From: Methyloligella sp.
GTDB lineage: Bacteria > Pseudomonadota > Alphaproteobacteria > Rhizobiales > JALUTE01
Length of the DNA stretch: 10,602 nucleotides
Direction of reading: 5' to 3'
NCBI GenBank assembly: GCA_027058255.1
Contig: JALUTE010000320.1
Coordinates: forward strand, 1 to 10,602
Shown here in pieces: positions 1 through 7,852 of the stretch. The notes under the pieces are model-generated. The model saw only the letters and a program-made list of their open reading frames with translations. It made no database searches and was not told where the DNA came from. How positions within the stretch are numbered: position 1 is the stretch's first letter; every line of letters starts with the position of its first letter. The translations under genes were made by a program, and so were the position numbers.

Positions 1-1635
1 GGCTATGGCGGGGGCGTTGCGGCCTCGCGCCTGGCGCGCATGGGCCGGCGCGTCGCCGTGCTCGAGAAGGGCCGCGAGATGCAGCCCGGCGACTTTCCCG
101 CCCGCATGCCGGACATGCGCCGCGCCTTGCAGATCTCCGGCGGGGAGCGGCGCATGGGCGCGGAGACGGCGCTTTACGATTTCCGCCTCGGACGCGACAT
201 GCATGTGCTGGTGGGCTGCGGCCTCGGCGGCGGATCGCTGATCAATGCGGGCGTTGCGCTGAGGCCCGAGCCCCGCATCTTCCGGGACCCGGCCTGGCCC
301 GGGGCGCTTGCCGGCGATGGCCTGCTCGAGGAAGGCTTCGCCCGGGCCGAGGCCTGGCTGCAACCGGAGCGCCACGACGCGGCTCCGAGCCTTGCCAAGT
401 TCCGTGCCCTGACCCGCATCGCCGATGCCTTCGCCCGCCCGGCCGAGCCTGCGCCGGTGACCGTGCGCTTCAAGGCGGGAGAGACCGCGGCCGGGCTCGC
501 GCAGCCCGCCTGCACGCTGTGTGGCGATTGCTGCGGCGGTTGCAATGTGGGGGCGAAGACGACCGTCGCAGCCACCTATCTCGCCGATGCGGTGCGCCAT
601 GGCGCCGAGCTCTACACCGAGGTGATCGTGGAGCGGGTCGCGCGATCCGGCAGCGGGCCTTGGCGTGTCTATTTCCGGCCCGCGGGCGAAGGCACCAAGC
701 GCAACGCCAGGGACGGGCTGGAGGTGGTGGAGGCGGACATCGTGGTGCTCGCCGCCGGCACGCTCGGCTCGACGGAGATCCTGCTGCGCTCACGCGCGGC
801 CGGCCTTGCCCTCTCGGACCGCCTCGGCGCGCGCTTTTCGGCCAATGGAGACATCATCGCCTTCGGCTATGACGGGGCCGAGACCGTCAATGCCATCGGC
901 GTCGGCCACCCGCCGAAGGTGGACCTCCCCCCGGTCGGCGCCTGCGTGAGCGGCCGGGTCCGCGTGCCCGCTGACGAGAGCGACGATCCCGACCACGAAC
1001 TCACCATACAGGAGGGTGTTCTGCCCTCCTCGCTGGCCCCGCTCCTGCCGGTTTTCTTCATCCCCGGCGGGCGTCTGGTCGGCGCCGCCAAGGCGCTCGT
1101 CCAGGGGGTCTATAGGGGCCCGCTCGCCCGCACCCAGACCTGGTTCGTCGTCTCCCACGATACGGCCGACGGGCGCCTCGTCCTCGAGAACGGCCATGTG
1201 CGGCTCGACTGGCCGAATGTGGCCCGCCAGCCCGTCTATGCCCGCATCGACGCGGCGCTAGAGAAGGCCGCCGAGGCCGCGGGCGGCACCTATGTGCGCA
1301 ACCCCCTCTCCGAGACCATCACCGGCGCCAAGCCCGCCACCGCCCACCCCCTCGGCGGCTGCCCCATGGGCCGCGACGGCGCGCACGGGGTCGTCGATCA
1401 CAAGGGGCGCGTCTTCGACGGCCGCGAGGGCGCGCCCGCAGGCGCCGTGCATGAAGGGCTCTATGTGTGCGACGGGGCCGTGATCGCCCGCTCTCTCGGC
1501 GTCAATCCGCTCCTCACCATCACGGCCCTTGCCGAGCGCGCCATGATCCACCTTGCCGAGGAGCATGGCTGGACCTTCGATGCAGCCCCGGCCGAGGTTG
1601 CGCCAGCGCCGAGCGCGGCTTTTCGAGACGCGTGA
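1..1635 (+). CDS. GMC-family FAD-dependent oxidoreductase, cholesterol-oxidase-like (5' partial)
   Basis: The reading frame is open from base 1, so the true start lies outside the window; the first in-frame ATG (40) falls inside the FAD-binding fold and is not the start. The fragment (544 residues) opens with the dinucleotide-binding glycine motif GYGGGVAASRLA, followed by VAVLEKG, so probably only some 10-20 residues are missing. GLGGGSLINAG (fragment residues 74-84) is the GMC FAD-contact motif. The C-terminal part carries HPLGGCPMG (His449) and GVNPLLTITALAER (Asn502), matching the catalytic His/Asn pair of cholesterol oxidases. Cys171, 174, 177, 178 and 181 form CxxCxxCCxxC followed by NVGAK, a ferredoxin-like cluster motif seen in some bacterial GMC enzymes. 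The family oxidises alcohols or sterols with FAD; the substrate here is unknown. It ends 19 nt before the toxin-antitoxin genes. Family assignment is firm, specificity is not. Confidence 0.9.
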   Translation, partial: GYGGGVAASRLARMGRRVAVLEKGREMQPGDFPARMPDMRRALQISGGERRMGAETALYDFRLGRDMHVLVGCGLGGGSLINAGVALRPEPRIFRDPAWPGALAGDGLLEEGFARAEAWLQPERHDAAPSLAKFRALTRIADAFARPAEPAPVTVRFKAGETAAGLAQPACTLCGDCCGGCNVGAKTTVAATYLADAVRHGAELYTEVIVERVARSGSGPWRVYFRPAGEGTKRNARDGLEVVEADIVVLAAGTLGSTEILLRSRAAGLALSDRLGARFSANGDIIAFGYDGAETVNAIGVGHPPKVDLPPVGACVSGRVRVPADESDDPDHELTIQEGVLPSSLAPLLPVFFIPGGRLVGAAKALVQGVYRGPLARTQTWFVVSHDTADGRLVLENGHVRLDWPNVARQPVYARIDAALEKAAEAAGGTYVRNPLSETITGAKPATAHPLGGCPMGRDGAHGVVDHKGRVFDGREGAPAGAVHEGLYVCDGAVIARSLGVNPLLTITALAERAMIHLAEEHGWTFDAAPAEVAPAPSAAFRDA

Positions 1636-1645
1636 AACCTGCTAT

Positions 1646-1687
1646 CCATGAGCCATGGCAGACCACAAGGTGGCATATGAGCTCATG
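1646..1687 (+). promoter_or_regulatory. Candidate autoregulatory operator of the toxin-antitoxin module
   Basis: CCATG-AGC-CATGG (1646-1658) is a 5-3-5 inverted repeat spanning the antitoxin start codon. ATGAGCTCAT (1677-1686) is a perfect 10-base palindrome inside codons 8-11. The unit (C/T)ATGAGC occurs at 1647 and 1676 in the forward direction and at 1681-1687 in reverse. Toxin-antitoxin operons are commonly repressed through such repeats at the antitoxin start. The repeats are seen directly; their role as an operator is inferred. Confidence 0.35.
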
Positions 1688-1858
1688 CCCTCCGCAGCGC
1701 CGAGCGAGGAGGAGATTGCGCGCTGGCTGGCGCTGCCGCGTGAGGAGCGAGAGCGCCGCGTGCAGCGCGCGCTTGAAATCGGCTTTTCCAGTGGTGTATC
1801 GACGCGCTCGATCGACGAGATTATCGCCGATGCGCGCCGCCTGCTCGACTCCGCATGA
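1655..1858 (+). CDS. Antitoxin of a ParE-type toxin-antitoxin module
   Basis: This small acidic/basic helical protein (67 residues) lies directly before, and overlaps by ATGA, a recognisable ParE toxin; gene order, size and translational coupling identify it as the antitoxin. Its second half (STRSIDEIIADARRLL) looks like an amphipathic toxin-binding helix. The middle (EEEIARWLALPREERERRVQRAL) is charged and helical. I do not see the N-terminal ribbon-helix-helix signature usual in ParD, so the antitoxin class is uncertain. No Shine-Dalgarno precedes the ATG at 1655. A TATCCA box at 1643-1648 would place transcription start close to the ATG, allowing a leaderless message. An alternative start is Met11 (ATG at 1685), preceded at 11 nt by AAGGTGG. 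The family would neutralise the toxin in the cytoplasm and repress its own operon. Confidence 0.78.
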   Translation: MADHKVAYELMPSAAPSEEEIARWLALPREERERRVQRALEIGFSSGVSTRSIDEIIADARRLLDSA

Positions 1859-2157
1859 CCGGCTACACACTGTCTCGGCGTGCTGAGCAGGATCTCATCG
1901 ACATTTACATCTATACCTATCACAAGTTCGGCGAACGCCAGGCCGAGCGGTATACGCGTGACCTTCATGCGCGCTTCGCCCTCTTGGCCGAGTTTCCCCG
2001 GATTGGCTCCCCCGCAAAGGTCGGCAATATCTCGTGCTTCAAATTCCCGAGTGGATCACACACCATCTACTACCAGTGCAAGGACGGGGACATTGTCATC
2101 GGGCGCGTGCTTCACGCGGCACAGGACCCCAGCCTGGCGCCCTTTGAAGAAGAGTGA
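1855..2157 (+). CDS. parE: ParE/RelE-superfamily toxin
   Basis: The protein has 100 residues, a normal length for ParE. It shows the family pattern: LSRRAEQDLIDIYIYT near the N-terminus, then FGERQAERYTRDL and LLAEFPRIGSP, an SGSHTIYYQ strand, and the C-terminal IGRVLHAAQDPS. This pattern fits ParE (gyrase-poisoning in characterised members) better than RelE ribosome-dependent mRNases, but members of this fold cannot be assigned a target by sequence alone. The ATG overlaps the antitoxin stop (ATGA, 1855-1858), implying translational coupling. The C-terminus is acidic (FEEE). The module lies between unrelated chromosomal genes with no visible mobile element, as is common for solitary chromosomal TA pairs. 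Confidence 0.88.
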   Translation: MTGYTLSRRAEQDLIDIYIYTYHKFGERQAERYTRDLHARFALLAEFPRIGSPAKVGNISCFKFPSGSHTIYYQCKDGDIVIGRVLHAAQDPSLAPFEEE

Positions 2158-2188
2158 GGGCTGATGGTTGCTCGGATGTGCGATGCCA

Positions 2189-2204
2189 TGACCGGCGCCG
2201 GTCA
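2189..2204. repeat. 16-base perfect palindrome at the 3' end of the transporter gene
   Basis: TGACCGGCGCCGGTCA reads the same on both strands and includes the stop codon of the minus-strand EamA gene. It lies between two convergent genes (the toxin gene and the transporter). As a hairpin it could form a 6-bp stem with a 4-base loop, but there is no T-tract on either side, so a terminator role is only possible. A protein-binding site or chance in GC-rich DNA are alternatives. Confidence 0.3.
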
Positions 2205-3134
2205 CGCCGCCGTTCGGCGGGCAGCGAGCGCCACGCCCGCCAGGATGAGGGCGAAGCCCGCCACGTGATAGGTCCGCAGAGCCTCGCCGAGCAGCGCGAT
2301 CGCAAGCCCAGCCCCGAAAAACGGCACCAGATGCAGAAAGACGCCGGCCCGCCCGGCGCCGATGAGCTGCACGCCCCGATTGTAGAAGATATAGGCGAGC
2401 ACGCTCGGGAAGACGGACACATAGGCGATGGCGCCGAAGGTCGTCCAGTCCGCGATCAGCGCCCGGCCGGACCACTGCTCCCAGAGGAAGAACGGCACGT
2501 TCACCAGCGCCGAGAGGCCATAGAGCACGGCGGTAAAGCTCAGCCAGTGCATGGGCGGACGCTTGCGCAAGAAGGCCGTATAGACGGCCCAGCAGGTCAT
2601 GGCGGCGAGGATCCACAAATCACCCACATTCGGCCGGAAGGCGGCCAGCCGGGCGAAATCGCCCTCGCCGATGATGGTGAGCACGCCGGAAAGCGACACG
2701 GCGATGCCGAGCGCGGTGCGCCAACCGAGCCGGTCGCGAAAGGCGAGATAGGAGACGAGCACGATCAAGACCGGCCCGGAGGATTGCAGCAGAAGCGCAT
2801 TCAGCGCCGTGGTATGATTGAGGCCGATATAGCTCAGCGTATTGAAGCTGCCGCCGCCCGCTGCCGCGAAGAAGAGCAGCAGCGGCCAGCGCGCGCGCAC
2901 CACCGGCCAGTCCTCGACGAGGCGCCGCCAGGCAAAGGGCAGGATGAGCGCCGTTGCGAAGGTCCAGCGCAAAAAGGCGAGCGCAATGGGCGGCACATGG
3001 CCCGCGACCGCGCGTCCGAGCACAAAATTGCCGCCCCAGAAGAGCGCCGTCAGGGTCAGCAGCAGATAGGCATTGTCGAAGGCCGCGCCGAGCGGGCCTC
3101 GCTCCGGCGCCGGATTGGGAATGGATGGTTGCAC
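2202..3134 (-). CDS. EamA-domain (DMT superfamily) transporter
   Basis: This is an inner-membrane protein of 310 residues with about ten hydrophobic helices in two EamA repeats (about 22-155 and 172-305). Family marks include ALFWGGNFV in helix 1, FLRWTFATALILP, and the last-but-one helix LVPFFGAGLAIALLGEAL, which is the classic end of EamA repeat 2. I place the start at GTG 3134, giving MQPSIPNP: it follows GAGGGG by 4 nt and gives the family's usual length. The frame stays open upstream into purA without another convincing start. DMT members export or import amino acids, drugs or metabolites; the substrate cannot be read from sequence. It is divergent from purA across 280 bp and convergent with the toxin gene. 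Confidence 0.88.
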   Translation of the reverse strand: MQPSIPNPAPERGPLGAAFDNAYLLLTLTALFWGGNFVLGRAVAGHVPPIALAFLRWTFATALILPFAWRRLVEDWPVVRARWPLLLFFAAAGGGSFNTLSYIGLNHTTALNALLLQSSGPVLIVLVSYLAFRDRLGWRTALGIAVSLSGVLTIIGEGDFARLAAFRPNVGDLWILAAMTCWAVYTAFLRKRPPMHWLSFTAVLYGLSALVNVPFFLWEQWSGRALIADWTTFGAIAYVSVFPSVLAYIFYNRGVQLIGAGRAGVFLHLVPFFGAGLAIALLGEALRTYHVAGFALILAGVALAARRTAA

Positions 3135-3205
3135 GCGGCCCCTCGTCCCTCGCCTCGGCAGGCGACAATCGTCTGCCGGCGGCTCGCTTGTAGGAGGACG
3201 GACGG

Positions 3206-3224
3206 GCGGCGTAAACCCCGCCGC
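3206..3224. other. GC hairpin in the EamA-purA intergenic region
   Basis: GCGGCG (3206-3211) and CGCCGC (3219-3224) can pair around the loop TAAACCC, followed on the plus strand by GCGGTTTTCT. It resembles a weak terminator, but no plus-strand gene ends nearby. It may instead be a leader or operator structure, or chance. Confidence 0.2.
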
Positions 3225-3235
3225 GCGGTTTTCTC

Positions 3236-3263
3236 TTGTCACGAGCGGGCGGGCGCGATAGCC
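3236..3263 (+). promoter_or_regulatory. Weak candidate promoter for purA
   Basis: TTGTCA (3236-3241) matches five of six bases of the -35 consensus. A poor -10-like GATAGC follows at 3257-3262 after a 15-nt spacer. This would give a leader of about 145 nt before purA. The -10 match and the spacer are both poor, so this is only a suggestion. Confidence 0.2.
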
Positions 3264-3414
3264 CCATGCAGCATGTGTTTCGGGCACCGCCTCGCGCGGC
3301 CGGCCGCATGGACGCCTCGCCAGGGTTCCGCCCCAAGACCGTCGCGCTCCATCACGGCCCCTGCCGCGCCGGCGGGCCCGCCCCCGGAGGAGAGGCAAAC
3401 GAGGAGACGGCGGA

Positions 3415-4707
<1,293 letters not shown>

Positions 4708-4756
4708 CCGATCCGATCCGCTTCTCCTCACATCGCCATCACGCGATCGTGTCGCC

Positions 4757-4800
4757 CTGTGATCAAATGCACAGCCGCTCGGCCCTTCCCTCTCTATCTT
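4757..4800 (+). promoter_or_regulatory. Candidate promoter with CRP-like site upstream of the small secreted protein
   Basis: TGTGA-TCAAAT-GCACA (4758-4773) matches nine of ten conserved bases of the CRP consensus TGTGA-N6-TCACA, within the inverted repeat CTGTG-N8-CACAG (4757-4774). TATCTT (4795-4800) is a possible -10. A start about 7 nt further, near 4807, would place the palindrome centre near -41.5, the spacing of class II CRP activation, and no -35 is visible. The repeat is seen; regulator and start site are inferred. Confidence 0.35.
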
Positions 4801-4807
4801 CAAGTCA

Positions 4808-4830
4808 TCGGCGGACAACAAGGCCGCCGA
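4808..4830 (+). other. Hairpin in the 5' leader of the small secreted protein gene
   Basis: TCGGCGG (4808-4814) pairs perfectly with CCGCCGA (4824-4830) around a 9-base loop ACAACAAGG. It lies after purA and before the ribosome-binding site. There is no T-tract, so it does not look like a purA terminator. It may be a message-stabilising 5' stem if transcription starts just upstream. Confidence 0.35.
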
Positions 4831-4864
4831 GGGTATCTCACAGAAGAGGAGAGAGGAAAGAGCA

Positions 4865-5128
4865 ATGAGGGCGAGCATTCGCAACACCATGATCGCGGCG
4901 GCCGGCGCAGCGGCCCTGATGGCGACGACCTTGGCCACGGCCGGCACGGCCGAGGCGGGCTGGCGGCACAAGCACCGTCATCATCACTGGCATGGCTATG
5001 TGCACATCTACACGCCCTATTACTACCCCTATTATTATGGCCGCGGCTGCTACTGGCTCAAGAGGATGTACTGGAAGACCGGATACAAGCACTGGCTGCG
5101 GAAGTACTATGTCTGCAGATATGGCTGA
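4865..5128 (+). CDS. Small exported His/Tyr/Trp-rich protein of unknown function
   Basis: This is an 87-residue protein with a clear Sec signal peptide: RASIRN, then a hydrophobic core of Ala/Leu/Met/Thr, then TAEA at 28-31 for cleavage after Ala31. The mature part is only 56 residues, yet has 14 Tyr, 8 His and 5 Trp. A histidine cluster (HKHRHHHWH, 35-43) is followed by YYYPYYYG (52-59), and two cysteines (62 and 84) could form a disulfide in the periplasm. The order GCYWLKR...TG...W...YYVCRYG resembles small exported proteins I recall from Rhizobiales, none with an assigned function. The start has a strong AGGAGAGAGG just upstream. Metal binding or an envelope role are guesses from composition. 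It is monocistronic, convergent with ftsH, and has its own candidate promoter. Confidence 0.85.
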   Translation: MRASIRNTMIAAAGAAALMATTLATAGTAEAGWRHKHRHHHWHGYVHIYTPYYYPYYYGRGCYWLKRMYWKTGYKHWLRKYYVCRYG

Positions 5129-5221
5129 TGGCCGCCGGCATGGCCGTGCAGGGCACGGGGCGCACACGTGACGAGAAGACCTCCGCCTCGCCCGTGCCCG
5201 CCGGCCCACCGGCAGGAGAGC

Positions 5222-5262
5222 GCGCCGCCGATGCCTTGCGCACCGGCGGCGCCTTCGTTCTA
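5222..5262 (+). terminator. Candidate terminator of the small secreted protein gene
   Basis: GCGCCGCCG (5222-5230) pairs perfectly over nine bases with CGGCGGCGC (5244-5252), around a 13-base loop. It is followed on the plus strand by CTTCGTTCTA, a modest T-rich run. It sits between two convergent genes, about 95 nt after the small gene and about 30 nt beyond the ftsH stop, so it could serve both. The minus-strand side lacks a T-run. Confidence 0.4.
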
Positions 5263-5280
5263 TCCCTGTTCCGCCCGCGG

Positions 5281-7128
5281 CTACTCGGCGGCCTCCGCCC
5301 CCTGCGCCGCCCCCGCATCGGTGCCATCTCCGCCCGCCGGCGCCAGGGGCGGAAAGTCGTCCGGCGTCAGGGTCTCCTTCTCGAGCAGGAGCGCGGCACC
5401 GCGCTCCAAGTCGCTCCGCCGCCGTGTGAGGATGTCCCGCGCGCGCCCATAGGCCGCGTCCACCAGCGTCTTGACCGCGATGTCGATCTCGCGCGCCGTC
5501 TCCTCGGAGTAGGAGCGCGCGCCCGTGGTCACCGGCTGATCGCCGAGGAAGGTCTCCCGCTGCGCCTCGTAGACAGCCTGCCCCAGCGCCTCGGCCATGC
5601 CGAAGCGGGTCACCATCTGCCGCGCAATGTCCGTCGCCTTGTCGAGATCGTCCGCCGCCCCGGTGGAGATGGTGCCGAAGATGAGCGCCTCTGCCGCCCG
5701 CCCGCCCATCAGCACGGCCATCTTGTTCTCCAGCTCCTCACGCGAGATGACGAAACGGTCCTCGGTCGGCCGTTGCAGCGTGTAGCCGAGCGCGCCGATG
5801 CCACGCGGGATGATGGAGACCTTGTGCACCGGATCGGTGCCAGGCAGGGCCGAGGCGACCAGGGCGTGGCCCATCTCGTGATGGGCAACGATGGCCCGCT
5901 CCTTCGGGTTGAGCAGGCGCGAGCGCTTCTCCACACCGGCCACGAGCCGTTCCACCGCCCGCGTGAAGTCCTCCATGGTCACCGCCTCGGCCTTGCGCCG
6001 CGTGGCGACGAGCGCCGCCTCATTGACGAGATTGGCGAGATCCGCTCCGGTGAAGCCCGGTGTGATCCCGGCGATCTCGTCCACATCCACCTCCGGCGCC
6101 ACCTGGATCTTGCGCATATGCACCTTGAGAATGGCGGCGCGGCCCGGCCGCTCGGGCGGATCGACCGAGACCTGGCGATCGAAGCGCCCGGCGCGCGTCA
6201 GGGCCGGGTCCAGAATCTCCGGCCGGTTCGTGGCGGCCAGCAGCACGATACCCTCACGCGGGTCGAAGCCATCGAGCTCGGCGAGAAGCTGGTTGAGGGT
6301 CTGCTCCTTCTCGTCATTGCCGCCGCCGAGCCCGACCCCACGCTTGCGCCCGAGGCTGTCGAGCTCGTCGATGAAGATGATGCAGGGCTTGGCCTTGCGC
6401 GCCTGCTCGAAGAGATCGCGCACCCGCGCCGCGCCCACGCCGACGAACATCTCCACGAACTCCGAGCCCGATATGGAGAAGAAGGGCACCCCCGCCTCGC
6501 CCGCAACGGCGCGCGCCAGCAGCGTCTTGCCCGTCCCCGGCGGCCCGACCAGCAGAATGCCCTTGGGGATCCGCGCCCCGAGGCGGCCATAGCCCTCCGG
6601 ATCGCGCAGGAAATCCACCAGCTCCTTCAGCTCCGCCTTGGCCTCGTCGACGCCGGCAACATCCTCGAACGTGACGCCCGTCTCGCGCTCCACATAGATC
6701 TTGGCCCGCGACTTGCCGATGCTCATCAGCCCGCCAAGCCCCTGGCGCTCGGCGAATTTTCGGAAGAAGAACGCCCAGATCGCGAAAAAGATGACGATGG
6801 GCACGACCCAGGAGAGAATGAGAGGCAGAAGGCCGGATTCGACGGCGCCGCGGAACTCCACCTTGTACTTGGCAAGCTCGCGCGCGACCTCGGGATCGAC
6901 CCGGTTGGTGACGAAGAGGCTCTTGCCGGCGATGGGCTCGCGCAGCCGCCCCTCGATGCGCCGCTCGCGCACCACCACCTCCGCGATCTTGCCGTCACGC
7001 AACAGCTCCTGGAAGCGGCTGTAGGAGATGGGCTCGAAGGCGGCATGGGTCCACCAGGCCTGGAACAGCAGGAGGACTCCGAAGGCGAAGAGCAGATACC
7101 ACAGGTGAAGCTGGGTCTTCTTGTCCAT
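5281..7128 (-). CDS. ftsH: ATP-dependent zinc metalloprotease FtsH, accessory-type paralogue
   Basis: Membrane-anchored AAA+ protease that extracts and degrades membrane and misfolded proteins. It has 615 residues and is intact. Helix 1 (about 9-26), periplasmic domain, helix 2 (about 101-122). The AAA+ module has Walker A GPPGTGKT (195-202), pore FVG (228-230), Walker B IIFIDE (250-255) and arginine fingers Arg312/Arg315. The zinc site is HEMGH (417-421) with Asp494 as likely third ligand; most FtsHs have HEAGH. The start ATG 7128 has AAGGAGG 5 nt upstream; the frame extends further but overlaps gph. The N-terminus MDKKTQLHLWYL fits the second FtsH type found beside the housekeeping one in many proteobacteria, including the P. 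aeruginosa clone C accessory FtsH. It lies 25 nt after gph, on the same strand. Confidence 0.95.
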   Translation of the reverse strand: MDKKTQLHLWYLLFAFGVLLLFQAWWTHAAFEPISYSRFQELLRDGKIAEVVVRERRIEGRLREPIAGKSLFVTNRVDPEVARELAKYKVEFRGAVESGLLPLILSWVVPIVIFFAIWAFFFRKFAERQGLGGLMSIGKSRAKIYVERETGVTFEDVAGVDEAKAELKELVDFLRDPEGYGRLGARIPKGILLVGPPGTGKTLLARAVAGEAGVPFFSISGSEFVEMFVGVGAARVRDLFEQARKAKPCIIFIDELDSLGRKRGVGLGGGNDEKEQTLNQLLAELDGFDPREGIVLLAATNRPEILDPALTRAGRFDRQVSVDPPERPGRAAILKVHMRKIQVAPEVDVDEIAGITPGFTGADLANLVNEAALVATRRKAEAVTMEDFTRAVERLVAGVEKRSRLLNPKERAIVAHHEMGHALVASALPGTDPVHKVSIIPRGIGALGYTLQRPTEDRFVISREELENKMAVLMGGRAAEALIFGTISTGAADDLDKATDIARQMVTRFGMAEALGQAVYEAQRETFLGDQPVTTGARSYSEETAREIDIAVKTLVDAAYGRARDILTRRRSDLERGAALLLEKETLTPDDFPPLAPAGGDGTDAGAAQGAEAAE

Positions 7129-7153
7129 GCCACCCTCCTTGGGCGTGGGCCTT

Positions 7154-7852
7154 TCAACCGGAGCGCGTCCCCCCCGTGACCGCCGGGCCGGAAAGCCTTG
7201 CAAGAGCCGGCACGAGCTCCGTGAACTGGTCGATGAGCACATCCGGCGCGAAACTGTGCATCGGGCGATCCGTATAGCCATAGCTGACACCGACAATGGG
7301 AATGCCGGCCCGCTTCGCCGCCTCCACATCGGTCTCGCTGTCGCCCACCATGACCGCGCGCGAAAGGTTGCCGCCGGCCATGATGACCGTCCCGATGAGA
7401 TGACCCGGATCCGGCTTGGCAACGGTCAGCGTGTCGCGCCCGACAACGGCATGGAAATGAGCCCTGAGGCCGAGCGCGTCAAGGAGGCTGCGCGACAGCC
7501 GCTCCCGCTTGTTGGTGCACACGCCGAGCCGGGCACCTTTCTCTTGCAGGAGCGCGAGCACGTCGGCAACGCCGGCATAGGGACGGCTGTGCACGGCAAT
7601 GTTGGCCTCGTAATGGGCGAGAAACTGCTCGAGGAGCCGGTCGACCTCCTCCGTGCCGAGCTCATGCTCCCGCCAGGCGAGCGCATGCTCGATCATGGCG
7701 CGCGCCCCAAAGCTGATCAGCGGGCGCAACCGGTCCCCGTCCACCGGAGCCGCGCCGACGCGCGCCAGCACATGGTTCGTCGCCGCGACCAGATCGGGCG
7801 CGGTGTCCACGAGCGTGCCGTCGAGATCGAATATGATGGTCAGCCCCTGCAT
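7154..7852 (-). CDS. gph: Phosphoglycolate phosphatase (HAD superfamily)
   Basis: The family hydrolyses 2-phosphoglycolate to glycolate and phosphate, clearing a by-product of DNA end repair or of Rubisco oxygenation. The protein has 232 residues with all four HAD motifs: FDLDGTLVDT (nucleophile Asp9, acid/base Asp11), motif II GVCTNK (Thr113), Lys146 in VAKPDPGH, and MVGDSETDVEAA (Asp171, Asp175). An alpha-helical cap of the Gph type lies between motifs I and II. I chose ATG 7852 because GGAGGAGAC ends directly before it; an ATG 36 nt further upstream lacks this and adds residues not typical of the family. Related HAD enzymes (pyrophosphatase PpaX, other sugar phosphatases) cannot be fully excluded, but location near rpiA and gor supports Gph. 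It probably forms an operon with ftsH. Confidence 0.9.
   Translation of the reverse strand: MQGLTIIFDLDGTLVDTAPDLVAATNHVLARVGAAPVDGDRLRPLISFGARAMIEHALAWREHELGTEEVDRLLEQFLAHYEANIAVHSRPYAGVADVLALLQEKGARLGVCTNKRERLSRSLLDALGLRAHFHAVVGRDTLTVAKPDPGHLIGTVIMAGGNLSRAVMVGDSETDVEAAKRAGIPIVGVSYGYTDRPMHSFAPDVLIDQFTELVPALARLSGPAVTGGTRSG

Noticed and set aside
4739..4750. CACG-CGAT-CGTG hairpin after purA as a terminator
   Set aside because: Only four base pairs and no T-run; too weak to call.
4759..7179. An open frame of about 800 codons on the plus strand opposite ftsH
   Set aside because: It is the antisense shadow of a GC-rich gene with strong codon bias; the translation is low-complexity Arg/Gly/Leu-rich without any family motif, while ftsH is unmistakable.
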